DNA of 64,000 nucleotides from Lunularia cruciata (lineage: Eukaryota > Streptophyta > Marchantiopsida > Lunulariales > Lunulariaceae). A program made the translations under genes and the position numbers. How positions within the stretch are numbered: position 1 is the first letter of the stretch; the number at the start of each line of letters is the position of its first letter. Shown here piece by piece: positions 20,747-32,477 of the stretch. A model generated the notes under the pieces. The model did not search any database. It had not been told where the DNA came from and was given only the letters and a program-made list of their open reading frames with translations. The stretch is from contig OX419759.1 in NCBI GenBank assembly GCA_948567375.1, positions 51,674,593 to 51,738,592 on the forward strand. The letters run 5' to 3'.

Positions 20747-21590
20747 TAAGAGAAGTACAGAGTGCACAACTTGATGGACAAGTTCTTGAGAAATTGAAGG
20801 CTATGGTAGATGAATTTCAAGATGTCTTTCTTGATGATCTACCCTCAAGATTACCACCAAAAAGGAGAGTAGATCATAAAATTGAGACACTTCCGAGGAA
20901 GACACCTCCTTGTAAGGCCTCATATCGCCTATCACCTCATGAGTTGGAGGAGTGTAAGACTCAAATTGAGGAGATGTTGCAGAAGGGGTTCATCCAACCT
21001 AGCATATCACCATATGGGGCTCTTGTCTTGTTTGTGAAGAAGAAGGATGGTACAATGCACATGTGCATTGACTATCAAGATCTCAATCAGCAAACAATGA
21101 AGAACAAATACCTCTTACCTTGCATGGATGACCTATTTGATCAACTCCATGGAGCAAGATACTTCACCAAATTGGACTTACGAAGCGGTTATAATCAAAT
21201 CCAAATTGCAAAGGAGGATGTGTACAAAACTACCTTTCAAACTAGGTATAGCCACTTTGAGTATCTTGTGATGCCTTTTGGCCTCACCAATGCACCTGCC
21301 ACTTTCATGAGTCTAATGAATGACATATTTTGTCCATACTTGGATAAGTCTATTATCATCTTCTTGGACAATATCTTAGTATACAGTAGCACAATGATAG
21401 AACACAAACATCATCTACGAGAGGTCTTCCAAATTCTAAGACAGAATTGATTGTATGCCAAAATCTCAAAGTGTGAGTTTGGCAAGTCTAAAGTAGACTA
21501 CTTGGGGCATGGAGTAAGTGTAGAGTGCATTCAAGTATTGATAGATAAAATAGAGGTCATTCAAAAATAGCATGCCCCAAAAGATCATAC
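20731..21590 (+). pseudogene. Reverse transcriptase of the family B chromovirus with altered catalytic box
   Basis: The open frame to 21450 has [30 protein letters not shown] and [13 protein letters not shown], but the catalytic box reads FLDNILVYS instead of FLDDILVYS (codon aat). This is a G-to-A change that should abolish polymerase activity. Stops at 21448 and 21568 follow without a change of frame. Otherwise the domain is of full length. Confidence 0.9.
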
Positions 21591-21599
21591 TCAACTCAA

Positions 21600-22160
21600 G
21601 AGCTTCTTGGGGTTGACGGGATTCTATCGTAGATTTGTCAAGGACTTCTCCAAGGTTGCACAGCCTTTAACGACACTACTTGGCAAGGGGAAGAAGTGGA
21701 CATGGGGAACCGCATAAGAGTTGGCCTTTGAAGAATTGAAAGCTACCTTGCTACATGCACCAATCTTGAAGTGGTATGACCCAAAACAACAAATCAAGTT
21801 GGTTATAGATGCATCATGCGTAGCAATAGGAGCAGTCCTACAACAAGAGTGGCATGATGGATGGCATCCAATTGCATATTTCTCTCGAAAGTTGTTACTA
21901 GCAGAGCTCAACTACCACACCACAGAACGAGAAGAGCTGGCCATTGTTCTAGCAACCAAGCATTGGAAGCACTATTTAGGTGAGAAGGCATTTGTAGTAG
22001 AGACAGACCACAAACCTCTAGTCTACTTTGAGATGTAGAAGGATCTATCTCGTTGCCGCATTCAGTGGGCAGAGTGGCAACAATGCTTCAACATGTCAAT
22101 CACCTACATAGAAGGTAAGAAGCAACTTGCAGATGTATTCACCCGCATGCCAATAGCAAA
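21600..22160 (+). pseudogene. RNase H of the family B chromovirus
   Basis: The frame at 21721-22038 includes LVIDASCVAIGAVL (catalytic Asp), YHTTEREELAIV, and VETDHKPLVYF. The preceding FLGLTGFYRRFVKDF connection is at 21600-21650. Stops at 21715 and 22036 remain in the same frame and are each one transition from a Gln codon. Confidence 0.85.
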
Positions 22161-23434
22161 CAACTTGGTGGCAGAGGTTAAGATTAACCCTAAATTTTGG
22201 CCAAAGATTTTGGCAACTACAAAAACTGATCTGTAGATTGTAGAAGCGCAATCATCCAAAGGCATCACCAGCACCCAAAGACTCACCTTTTGTGATGGTA
22301 GATTATGGATCCCAAATGTCCCAAAATTACGCACCACCATTCTAGCGGAATGTCATGATTTGGCCATTGCAGGTCATGTTGGAGTGGACAAGACCTTGGA
22401 TGCAGTCCAACGCCATTACTATTGGCCCAACATGAGCAACAACGTGATGGACTATGTGCGCAGCTGCCTACTTTGTCAACAGAACAAAGCTTCTAATCAA
22501 GCTCCTATAGGGCTCCTTCAACCTCTCCCCATGCCTACCCAACGTTAGAAACAAGTGAGTATGGATCTCGTCCGTGAATTACCCAAGACCACCTTAGGGT
22601 TTGATTCCATTGTGGTCTTTGTGGACCGGCTCAGCAAAATGATTCATGTACGCCCTACCACCAAGGATGTGATCACTCTGCAACTAGCCCAATTATACTT
22701 AGATGTAGTCTTCTCTCACCATGGCTTGTCTAGAGTACTTATCACCGATAGAGGCACTCAATTCACCAGTTTGTTTTGGCAAACACTCTTTGGTTTCTTC
22801 AAAACCAAGTTAGCCATGTCCACAACTTACCACCCACAAATAGATGGCCAAATAGAGCGGGCTAATTGCACAATTGAAGACATGTTACACGGCTTCACCT
22901 TAGAAGAGCAAGAGAGGTGGGACACCCTACTCTCGTTGGTGGAATTTGCTTACAACAATTCAATGAATGCATCCACCCAGGTCACTCCGTTCTTCCTCAT
23001 GTATGGTGAGCATCCCTTCACACCTTCTAGCTTGATGAAGATCCGTCCAGTGGCTACCAAGGTCGATGCAATCAATACATTTGTTTCTAGAATCCAACAC
23101 GGTGTGGAGAGCGCCAAGCACAGATTATAGATTGCACAAAATTGATAGAAGCAATATATTGATGCACATCGTAGGCACATGAAGTTCAATGTTGGGGATC
23201 AAGTGTGGTTATTGACAACCAACCTCACATTAGTTGGACCTTGTAAGCTCAGACCTCATTTTATTGGGCCTTTCTCGATTCTTTGTCGCATTGGCATTGT
23301 GGCCTATCACCTTGAGCTACCACCACACATGAAGATCCATCCAATGTTCCATGTTTCCCTACTATGCAGACGTGCTTCCCGATCAGGCCAAGGTCATTCC
23401 ACACAAGACATTTGACCTTGTCCAACACTCATTG
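22161..23434 (+). pseudogene. Integrase of the family B chromovirus
   Basis: The zinc-binding region (HDLAIAGHVGVDKT, then CLLCQQNK) lies at 22350-22490. The catalytic core has MDLVRELPKT (first Asp, 22558), ITDRGTQF (second Asp) and DGQIERAN (Glu kept). The C-terminal FIGPFSILCRIG segment lies near 23260. All pieces are in one frame, interrupted by stops at 22234, 22546, 23128, 23143, 23146 and 23413. Confidence 0.88.
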
Positions 23435-23637
23435 ATGGCATAGAGGAATATGAAGTGGAGCATATTCTCCAAAAATGCATGCGTGGTACTTTCCATCCAC
23501 GGGTGGACTATCTAGTACAATGGAAAGGTTACCCCCTCTATGAAGCAACATGGGAGCCCGCTGCCAATTTGACACATGCACCGGTGTTGGTGCAAGCATT
23601 TGAGCAACAATTGCACAACAAAGACATTGCGTCTTAA
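23435..23637 (+). pseudogene. Chromodomain of the family B chromovirus
   Basis: EYEVEHILQK, YLVQWKGYPLYEATWEP and a final helix ending at the 23635 stop make a complete chromodomain of about 60 residues with the aromatic-cage pattern. A stop at 23413 separates it from integrase. The domain would target integration to heterochromatin. Confidence 0.9.
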
Positions 23638-23650
23638 AAGGAGAGAGGTC

Positions 23651-24370
23651 TGTAATACCAAGAGCTAGCCATATGATCTAGATGTGAAATTTGGTTTGGT
23701 AACATCTAGAATGATGGTCAAAATAGATCAGATAGAAGTATTACCAAAAGAGTACTTCTACTAATAGAGCAAAAACCAAAATAGACTTGAGAACCTTAGA
23801 ACCAATAGCTAGACATATGATTTAAAGATGAGAATTGGTTTGATAACATCTAGAAGGATGTTACACATGATGGACTAAATAGATCAAAAAGTGGTATCAC
23901 CAAAAGGGGACTTCTACTAATAGAGTAGGAACCAAAATATGCATGAAATCTTTGAAGGCAATTTTGGAGGCCTAAACGGATAAATTAGGCCTAAAAAATG
24001 TAAAGATGCCCCCCCAATAAAGGAAAGGATGGCCTTCACTCTCCCCTGGTTTGTCTTGTCGAGAGCTTTCTAATGGTACCTTACGTGATTCTGAGACTCC
24101 TACAAAAAGATTCCCTAAAATATTCCCTTTGGTCAAAGCTTGTTTGAACAACCAAATAGGACCTAGACCGACATGTCACCCATCCAAGTAAGTAATCCAA
24201 GGGTGGAGCTTGCTAACATGTCACCTATCTGTGTGCCTAATCCTATGGTGGAGCTTCCTTGGAGGAGATCCTCTTTGTCTATATAATAAAGAGAAAGTGC
24301 TCCTTTGGGGCACCGAATATTGAGTGTGTAATTTATGTTTTCTCTCTTCTCTTGTCCTCGGAGTATTATA
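23651..24370 (+). repeat. 3' LTR of the family B chromovirus
   Basis: It begins TGTAATACC after a short purine tract (23636-23650, AAAGGAGAGAGG) and ends GTATTATA at 24370, where A2 gag resumes. It is 720 bp long and collinear with the solo LTR at 16167-16916, with a TATATAATA box near 24281. Confidence 0.88.
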
Positions 24371-24690
24371 CTTTCTCTCCATCTCCTTGTTTGAGAAAGG
24401 TTATCTCACTCATCAATCTCTCATAACTCTCATCAAGAAGAAAGTTCTCAATGAGTGCTAAAGTCAAACTTTCCCAAGACTCTTCTTCTCCATCTCTCCT
24501 CTCTCTTTTTTGGTATTTTGACTCATACCATATAAGTGTTGCATCCTCAAAGAAATATGGTAATAATGAGTCTCACTCATTCTTCTTCCTCTCATTGTTT
24601 CCTATGCAAGTTTTCTTGAAGTCTCTCACAAAGGCATCCATATCTTCTCCATCCTTGCCAAAGAAAACCGGAAGTTTCCCATCTTAACCC
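24371..24690 (-). pseudogene. Gag N terminus of old A element
   Basis: The minus strand from about 24687 gives MGKLPVFFGKDGEDMDAFV and continues collinear with the first ~110 residues of the young polyprotein until the chromovirus junction at 24371. Several substitutions and stops are present. Confidence 0.8.
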
Positions 24691-24939
24691 CTCACTATCT
24701 TTCTTTTCTCTCAATCTTTTTTTTCTTTTTTTTCTCTCACTCTATAACTAATAGAGTATATACATGACTAACACCGTCTGAGAATAATCCACTCTAGGGA
24801 ACACAAAAGGTTCAAGTTGCTCCAAGATTTCTATAGCAACATCAAATCCTAGAGTACATATTAATCTAACTCTCATGGATAGTTTATCTATAAGTTGAAA
24901 GATTATCCGTCACTAATCTTGAGAACTAGCTGATGAAGG

Positions 24940-25400
24940 TGGTAGTATTTCTATAGTTGTACTTAGACTCTCTACAAGATTGTTCACCAAAGTCTCCAAA
25001 AGTGCTTTTACTCCACTACACTCATGTCCTTTTGGAAGTCCTTCCACTCCACAAACCTCACACAATTCCTTGGTCTTAGATCTTCACCTTCCGAATCTTG
25101 GTGAAGAAAGTCTAACATGCAAACCCAAGTCAAGTAAGCCTCTCCTTTCTCTCAATCTCTTGCTCTCAAAGGTCAGTGGACATGAACTTGCCTTATGTCC
25201 CTTCTCTCCACATAGAAAGCACTTAGACTCACTCTTTCATCCAAATTGTGTAGGTTTTTGGATCCTCTCAACAGTCTCTTCAAATTCTATTGTAAACTTT
25301 TTTCTCCTCAAATCCACCCCTATATTCACCTCAAACCCTTGGAGAACCTTACATATCCTCAATTTCCACTCTTGGTGACCCTCTATGTTCCCAAGATGAG
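24940..25400 (-). pseudogene. Decayed upstream zinc-knuckle ORF (ORF1) of old A element
   Basis: This is collinear with the intact 165-codon ORF at 42998-43495 of the young element. The CFLCGEKGHKASSCP-like knuckle is still recognisable on the minus strand near 25180-25225, and the second Cys/His cluster near 25020-25060. Stops interrupt it. Its presence in an old copy shows that ORF1 is not a peculiarity of the young insertion. Confidence 0.65.
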
Positions 25401-26221
25401 TCTAAACACTCAAATATACTTTTTGTTTCTCTCACACTCCTCATGCATGAAATCTAAACTTTGCAAAATTGACCATTCCTCACAATATCAATCAAATCTC
25501 AGAATTGGTTCATCACAGTCCTTTGAAATTTTTCACACTTGATCAAAACTTTAGGGTGTCCCTATTTGCAAAATTTCAGATCTTTTCATGAAGCCATTTG
25601 GCCTAAGCATCTTTCTGTTCAGCACATATATTTCAGATTTGGTCTAAAAACCACCCCCCTCACTTTAAAAACTTATAACTGTTTACTCAAGAATGATCTA
25701 TGTCTAATTTTTGTGTCAATAGGTAGGATACAATGCACTGAATTTTCTTTCAAATTTTCATTATAATTCACTAAAAATTGAAGAAATGGCATTCTCTGTA
25801 TAATTTTCTAGAGAGCATGCAATTGCGAGAGTTTACCCTATCAACTTTAAAAAATTCTAGCCCAGTGCACATAGTAGCTCTCACAATAATTTCAAGTGTG
25901 CTAACTGAAGGATAACCCAAAATATCATGTGTGGAAATTTCAAGTCCAGATCCCAAACTTGAGATTTTGCCCAAAATCACCTTTAATCCGCAAAATCTGC
26001 AATCCACCTCACACAATCTGTCCAAATCCCCTCAAGTGTACAAGATGTACAAAATCACCTCAAAGACATCATAATGAAATACATGGTAAAAAAATAGGTC
26101 CAAATTCTCTAACATAAGTTCAGCCCTCTTGTTCCCTAAAGTTCTCTCCACATGAGCTCTCATAACCTCTTTCTATCTAATATAGAATTGTACGCAGAAC
26201 ATTATCTTGCCTTCTAGAGAG

Positions 26222-26244
26222 GTCTTGGCAACAAAACCAAAAAA
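26222..26244 (-). other. Decayed primer binding site of old A element
   Basis: On the minus strand TTGGTTTTGTTGCCAAGA follows the LTR end. It aligns with TTGGTTCCGTTGCCGGGA at the same place in the young copy, with three changes of C to T or G to A. Confidence 0.65.
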
Positions 26245-26936
26245 TGTGAGCCGAGTTATCTTTCACTCAAGATGAACCTCTTATGGCTATTATGGTAGCG
26301 CACCATGGACTAAGAAGGCAAGGAACCCAAACTTCATCATACTCCTCCTAGGCTAACACTCCAAGACTCAAGACATTGCTCACTAGAGAACTCAATGAGA
26401 GAGAGATAGTTGCAAATGAAAGGATTATGAGTACATCCTCACCCCTTGTTTATATACTTGTGAAATAGTTACGCACCAAAGTTACTTATTACTTAAGTAA
26501 CTCAAGCTATTAGACTAAAAGTCAAGTAAAGTCAAAAAGTATAAAGGAATATCCATCCACATGGGCATATTCTACTAAACATGTGATCTTATCTTGACCC
26601 AACCACTAAGTCAAGGATTCTTTCACATGGGCTATCCTTGCACTCTAGAAGAATCCAAAACAAAAAGGCTTGCGGGCCCAAGGTTTCTCAACTCTTTCCT
26701 CAAAGCCAAACACTTAGGAATAATATCAAGTCAACACACTAGAATCCAAAATAGTGGTGCTCATCTTTTCCACTTCCTCTAAAGTAAGGTCCCTTCTATC
26801 TTAGCTATGACTAACTTTAGCTAATCATGACTAATATAGAACCATCCTTTATTTCTATATAAATAATATCTCTCAAGTACTTGTAATACCAAGCTAAATA
26901 TCACAATACCACACACATGCACAAATGGGTGTTATA
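26245..26936 (-). repeat. Family A LTR (copy 3), 5' LTR of the old nested A element
   Basis: 692 bp, TGTGAGCC...GTTATA on the + strand, where the terminal CA has become TA. The 5' leader and PBS of A2 lie immediately at its lower-coordinate side, giving the minus-strand order LTR-PBS-leader-gag. Confidence 0.9.
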
Positions 26937-29170
26937 GGTCACTCCAAAACTTACAAGAAGGCACATGATGCCATCCTTGGATCCAATGCTATCAAAAAGC
27001 TAGTAGTGTACTACAGAATGGAAGTGATTAGAAGTAAGTCCATGGGATGCCTTCTTTAGAACTAGGAGTTGTCAAATTTCCATATGATATATGAGACAAG
27101 GGGCAAACAAGAGAGAACTTCAAGGGGAATGAGAGGTTTTCCATGATTTGGAAAAGAGACCACCAAAAAATGGTACTTGGTTCAAATGCTTAAGTTGTAG
27201 GAGCAATGACCATAAATAGCAAAAAAGAACTTACCTCCAAAGTCAAGAGCCACTTCAATAGCAAATTTCCAAAAATAATTGGTGGAGTGTGGTCAATTAC
27301 AAGGATCTTGCACAAAGAGCCATTTTAAAAGCAACTACAAAGCTCTTTAAACAAAAAAGAACCACCTACTTGACCAATGGCCAAGTTTTATTCTTTGATT
27401 ACATGTACCCAAGAGAGCATATAAATCTGGCAGAAATGTTTGATAAATAGTGCAAGTTCTTACATCAAGATTTTGAGGATGAATGAGGTGCCACCTACAT
27501 TGATTTGTTTCCTATGCATTACTTCACTGAGACCAATCTATTTATGAAGGAAGTGAGTAAGAGTTTTCCCACACATTTCTATCTTATAAGTTATTTCAAA
27601 TCATAACCTGAAGAATCCACCAAAACTGCTAAGTATTGGTTGGCCAATGCTGAGTTTGCAAAGATAGTCCAATTCATGCATGTAGATGAAGAATTGGCCT
27701 TGCCAAAGGCTCCAAAGAGGAAGAATACAACACCAAAGAAAAAGCCACTTCCCCTAGCAAAGAATTTAAAGGACATGGCACAGGTTGTTGAAGTATCCTC
27801 TTCAAATGATGAGGCCAAGGCCACTAAAGTAGATGAAGATGATGATAAAGAGGAGCAAGGATTCTTCACTCTACAAGGATCAACCTCCACTTCAAGAGAC
27901 AAAGACAAAGGAGAAGAAACCTAGGAAGACTCCTAGTCTATTCCACATGTGCAAGACCAAGATATGGACAAGTGCCCTGTGGATGAAGAAGAGCACATGA
28001 CGGAAGAAGCGGCAGTGTTAGAGCATGCACATTGAGTCTACTTGTGGAGGAAGAAAAAGCCATAATAGAGATTCAAGATCTTGCAGAGTGCTCAAAGGAC
28101 TTTGACCAAAAAGGGAGAAGGAGGTTGAGGACTACACAAAAGAAGAAGATCACATTACAGATAATGCCAAAGAAGAGGAGGAGATTGACATTGTGACTGA
28201 TAGTCAAGAGGCTACACCAAAAGTGTGGATTGAAGTGCAAGAGGCACCACCTAGTTCTAAGTCAGTGTAGGTGCAAGAAGGATCAAGCTTCATCATTCAT
28301 TTGGTTGGCACTACATTGCATTTGATGGAGGTGTTGCTGCCCCTGTACCAAGCCAACTGCCTTGATGTAGTAGACTACATTTGATCAGAGCTATACATAA
28401 CCAGATCTACACTTGGAAGGCCAAAGAAGACCTAGTAAAAGACAAAGCAACAAAAGTCAAAGATTTGTAAAAGGCAAAGGCTTCAAACATAACTGCCTTG
28501 ATGTAGGAGAACAAAGACTCAAGAGGAAAAAGATGAACAAGATCACCAAGCAACAAATATCCAAATTTTTGAAGGGGATTGGAAGGCACTCCGCCTTGAG
28601 CTTGATTAGTTTAAGAAGGAAGTTGAAGACCAACTTCACAGCAAGTGCCAAGAATTGGAGAGCACTTGGGGTGCTTTGAAGGAGAAACATGGCCAAGTAG
28701 TAACTCTAGAGATGTAGGAGTCCCAAAAGGAAGTATTAGTGCAACTAGAACATCTCACCAAGGAGGAAAAAGAAGAGAGAGTCAAGCATGCAAGAAATCT
28801 CCAGGTGTTGGAAGATAAAAGGCCAAATGAGGCATTCAAAAAAAGTAGATGGAAGAGGATCAGCTGAAGGCATTGCACCAACTAGAGGAGACCCAAGCCT
28901 TGTTCATGGATATGCTTAAAGAAGAAAGAGAAATGCATGCCTTGAGAACCAAACAATATGAACTAAAGATGAAGGTCAAATGCTTATAAACCCATGCCTA
29001 TGACAAAGAATGAATGACCAACCTATCCTTGCACTTGAAGGAGCACCTAGATAAGCAGTTCAATGAAGTGTGCTAGACCTTCTTGTTGGAGATAGGTAGG
29101 TATTAGGTATAGACATACTAACCAATAAGATATCTAAGAGGTGAACAAAGTCCTTCATCCCCAGTGGTTT
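26937..29170 (+). pseudogene. Divergent family C-like ORF2 (charged, coiled-coil protein), decayed
   Basis: The + strand translation, through several stops, shows a globular start (VLFFDYMYP near 27385-27410, then IDLFPMHYF near 27500-27525), the open segment 27640-27924 (KAPKRKNTTPKKKPLP basic linker, then an acidic S/E/D-rich stretch), and Lys/Glu-rich heptad-like sequence from 28030 to 29060. The architecture resembles the family C ORF2, and family C-like LTR sequence follows at 30270-31030. Residue identity to the other copies is low. No known domain is recognised. Confidence 0.5.
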
Positions 29171-29860
29171 TGTGAGCCGGCCTGTCTCTCACTCAGGATG
29201 AACCTCTGATGGCTATTATGGTAGCGCACCATGGACTAAGAAGGCAAGGAACCTCAACTCCATCATACTCCTCCAAGGCTAACACTCCAAGACTCAAGAC
29301 ATTGCTCACTAAAGAACTCAATGAGAGAGAGATAGTTGCAAATGAAAGGATAATGAGTACCTCCTCACCCCTTGTTTATATACTTGTGAAATAGTTATGT
29401 ACCAAAGTTACTAATTACTAGAGTAACTCAAGCTATTAAGCTAAAGTCAAGTAAAATCAAAAAGTAGAAAGGAATATCCATTCACATGAGCATATTCCCC
29501 TAAGCATGTGGTCTTATCTTGACCCAACCACTAAGTCAAGGATTCCTTCACATGGGCTATCCTTAGACTAAAGAAAAATCCAAAACAAAAAGGCTTGCGG
29601 GCCCAAGAGTTCTCAACTCTTTCCTCAAAGCCAAACACCTAAGAATAATACCAAGTCAATACACTAAAATCCAAAATAGTGGTGCTCATCTTTTCTACAT
29701 CCTCTAAAGTAAAGTCCCCTCTATCTTAGCTATGACTAACTTTAGCTAACCATGACTAATATAGAACCATCCTTTATCTCTCTGAAATAATATCTCTTAA
29801 GTACTTGTAATACCAAGCTAAATATCACAATACCACACACATGCACAAATGGGTGTTACA
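29171..29860 (-). repeat. Family A LTR (copy 4), isolated
   Basis: 690 bp, TGTGAGCCGG...GTTACA on the + strand. No A internal sequence lies on either side. The flanks (GGTTT and ATTCC) do not form a target duplication, so this may be the product of recombination between elements rather than a simple solo LTR. Confidence 0.85.
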
Positions 29861-30269
29861 ATTCCGACCCAAGGCACTCCTTTGAAGGGAAGTCCTTTGA
29901 AAAGGCAAACACTCTTTGGAAAAGATTAGGTACTAAAAAATGTATATATTTTAAGAGGAGTGCACTCAGAGTTATGTGGCACTCAAAGTTGTACATAGTT
30001 AAGGATAAGTGCCCTTAGGTTTGTACAACACTTTGAATTATACATAATGGCAAAAGAGGGCCCTTGGATTTGTACATGCACTTGAGGTTGTACCTTAAAG
30101 ATAGAATAGGTGGAGAAGCTCTAACATCTCTTCCTAACATGTGCTAGGAGCCCAATCATTCTATAGATGATTAGGATAAGATAGGATTAGGATATTAAAA
30201 ATGATTGATCAATAGGTTAGCTTAGGATCTTTTAGGATTCACTTGGGACCTTGATCTCTTTGGCTTGGA
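29861..30269. other. No gene seen; probable leader or LTR-adjacent sequence
   Basis: Repeated short words (GTGCACTC, CACTTG, TTGTAC) fill the stretch, with no open frame of note. It lies between the isolated A LTR and the family C-like LTR and probably belongs to the C-like element. Confidence 0.45.
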
Positions 30270-31030
30270 GCTAGATTAGTATATAAGGCCAAGTGTTATT
30301 GGTGCTTGTTTTTTTTCTTTTGTATAATGTAGACTTTGATTACAAGAAAAGAGTGCTCTTACTTCTTTGCAAGTTTTTGTTTTTCACTTGGTATGTTGTT
30401 CAACGTCCAAGCAAGAGTTGAGGAATTTCACAACAGGTCTTCAATGCTTAGTGCCAAGTAGGTACTTGCCCTTGATCAGGATGTGCACTAAATGATGCAA
30501 AGGAGTGAACTAGTGCAATGTGTGGATTGGGAAGCTTACCATACAAGTAGTACCACAAATCAAAAAGCTAGGCAAGGAATAGCATGAAGTTAAGTTGTGC
30601 TTTTTGGGAAAGGTAGAACACATTTGCAGGCATTGTATCTTTGGAATATAGTTGCACTTGGAGTTGAACAATCCATCACCTTTAGGAGCAGTCTCACTAG
30701 ATCTTAGAATGAAAGTGATTTTTTGATTTTCTTTTTGCTGTAGTGTGCCATCGCAACTAACAATACCCTCTTTTGGGAGTGGTTCCTACCCAAGAGGTTA
30801 AACAAGAAACAATAAATGAATTAAGTTTTGGTGATAAGTGATGTATTCTGCTTCATTCTTAGCATTTTTTACATGTATCCTTGTAGGAATGAACTATTCT
30901 TATTGACTATACTATAAGTATGTCAACACTAGGCTATTAGATGAGGATTAAGGTGACCAAAGATAGAAAATTAGGTTGGATTTAGATCAATTAATCACAA
31001 AATGTGAAATTGATACTTGCTAAGCATACA
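30270..31030 (+). repeat. Family C-like LTR (diverged)
   Basis: The TATATAAGG box near 30280 fits a promoter. The segment CTCTTTTGGG-x-GTGGTT...CTACCCAAGAGG at 30768-30800 matches the LTRs at 7309-8021 (minus) and 55365-56108. The end GATACTTGCTAAGCATACA at 31030 aligns with the GATACTTGCTGGGTTGTCACA end at 56108. The start is not fixed. Confidence 0.6.
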
Positions 31031-31344
31031 ATGATAAAGACAAAGCCTATCTTTTCACATCTTGATCTAGGGTGAAGCTTAGAAGAAGAGGTTAAAGACA
31101 AGAAAAAAAAAACCTTTCAATTTCTCTATTAGAGTGCACTTGGTTCTCTAATGTTTATCATGGTTTGTACAAGATCAAAAATCTATTATGCATTGGAAGT
31201 GCTTGCTAGATACACTAGCAAGCCTACAAAAACACAGTGGAAGGGTGTGAAGAGAGTATTAGATACTAGAAAGGCACTCAAGATGTTTTTTTTGGAGTAC
31301 AAGAGCAAGGGAATGTACCTTCTCCTCTAAAAACATATACAAAT

Positions 31345-32020
31345 GCTAGTTTTGGAGATGATACTATTGTGCATGTATACACCATTACACAACATACATT
31401 TCTATAAGCATCATACACTATAGAAGCACAACTCATATAGAAATCATACATAGACTCTAAAGTGCCACAATAATAATTAAAACTCAATTCAAATCACACT
31501 CAACTTGGATTAGAAATCAATCATCGACTCAATGATTTGCCAACAATGAGTATTGATTATAGTCAAGCTACATCCATTTTAATTAAGAGATTCCAAATGA
31601 GACTCATTGGCCTCTATCCCACCATGGCAAAGAACTTGAAGGCTCACTATCAAAAAACATGAGCTCTAGAGCTACACATTGAAAGTATACCCCTTTGCTT
31701 GACCTAGATTCCTAGCCCTAATAGATTGATGGCCCATCTAATGGTGCAAGTGATGGTGGGTTCTATGGTATAATCAATAGACCTAACACAAAATCTGGCT
31801 GCCGCTAAATATTCTTTGAGCAACTACTAATATACCTTTGATTGACAAGATTATTACTCCAACATCTGAGCAAACTAGCTTTGGCATTGTAAATGTTTTA
31901 ACAACTTTTATGCATATATACATTGCTACACAACATATATCATTCTCAACATCATATAATAAAAAAGCACAACTCATATAGAAGTCATATATAAACTCTA
32001 AAGTGCCACAGTTTATCCCC
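31345..32020 (+). repeat. Repeat D (copy 1) with internal direct repeat
   Basis: 31490-31880 is similar to 51200-51690. Within it, about 110 bp at 31365-31480 recur at 31905-32016 (GCAT-x-TATACA, ACACAACATA, AAAGCACAACTCATATAGAA, CTCTAAAGTGCCACA). The two D copies flank the element E coding remnants in direct orientation, so D may be the E LTR. No gene is seen. Confidence 0.55.
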
Positions 32021-32477
32021 TAACTAGTGGTTACAGATAGCCATCTACTCCAAATATGTGATATGCTCTATGGTGGGTAAAGATCAAGAGGCCATGTGCT
32101 ATAGAGCCCCATATTTAGTTGCATGTCTACAATCTATATCACATAAAGAGTGAACTAGCTATAAGTCAAGTATATCAAGGACATAGCCACTATCCTTGAG
32201 GAACCACCATTATGGGAGGAGTCAAAAATGCCATATGCCATTATCTCAAACAACTATCATACACCAACATAGTGATAGCTCCACCAAAAGAACCACATAA
32301 CATACACCACAAACCTACACGAACAATTGTCAAGATTGGATCCATAGTGCTATCAATGTTTGGGAGGTGGCATGGGGCACAATTGTGCATATGATCCTTC
32401 CAAATAACATTATTATGTCCTTCTAATATAATGACTTTAGAAGGCAAAACCTTCCATACTCTCAAGATAGTGCGACT
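32021..32477. other. No gene seen
   Basis: AT-rich sequence with only short frames. It lies between repeat D and an inverted A LTR and has no recognisable similarity to the other elements. Confidence 0.4.

Larger units (their letters stand above)
18724..24370 (+). mobile_element. Family B chromovirus nested in the A element
   Basis: The + strand order is truncated 5' LTR (18724-19195), gag, protease, RT, RNase H, integrase, chromodomain, 3' LTR (23651-24370). The insertion splits A2 gag at a point that can be read from the uninterrupted young copy (near 42446). Flanks TTGTC and CTTTC fit a decayed duplication of that target site. The 3' end of the 5' LTR, the PBS and the gag start are deleted. 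Confidence 0.9.
12833..26936 (-). mobile_element. Old Athila/Tat-like Ty3/gypsy element A2 with two nested insertions
   Basis: Two family A LTRs bound a minus-strand internal region that is collinear with the intact element at 37192-45023: 13527-16166, 16917-18723 and 24371-26244. The gaps are occupied by a solo LTR (16167-16916) and a 5.6-kb chromovirus (18724-24370). Many stops and small indels disrupt the ORF. Total length is 14.1 kb, with about 7.7 kb belonging to A2 itself. Confidence 0.9.
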
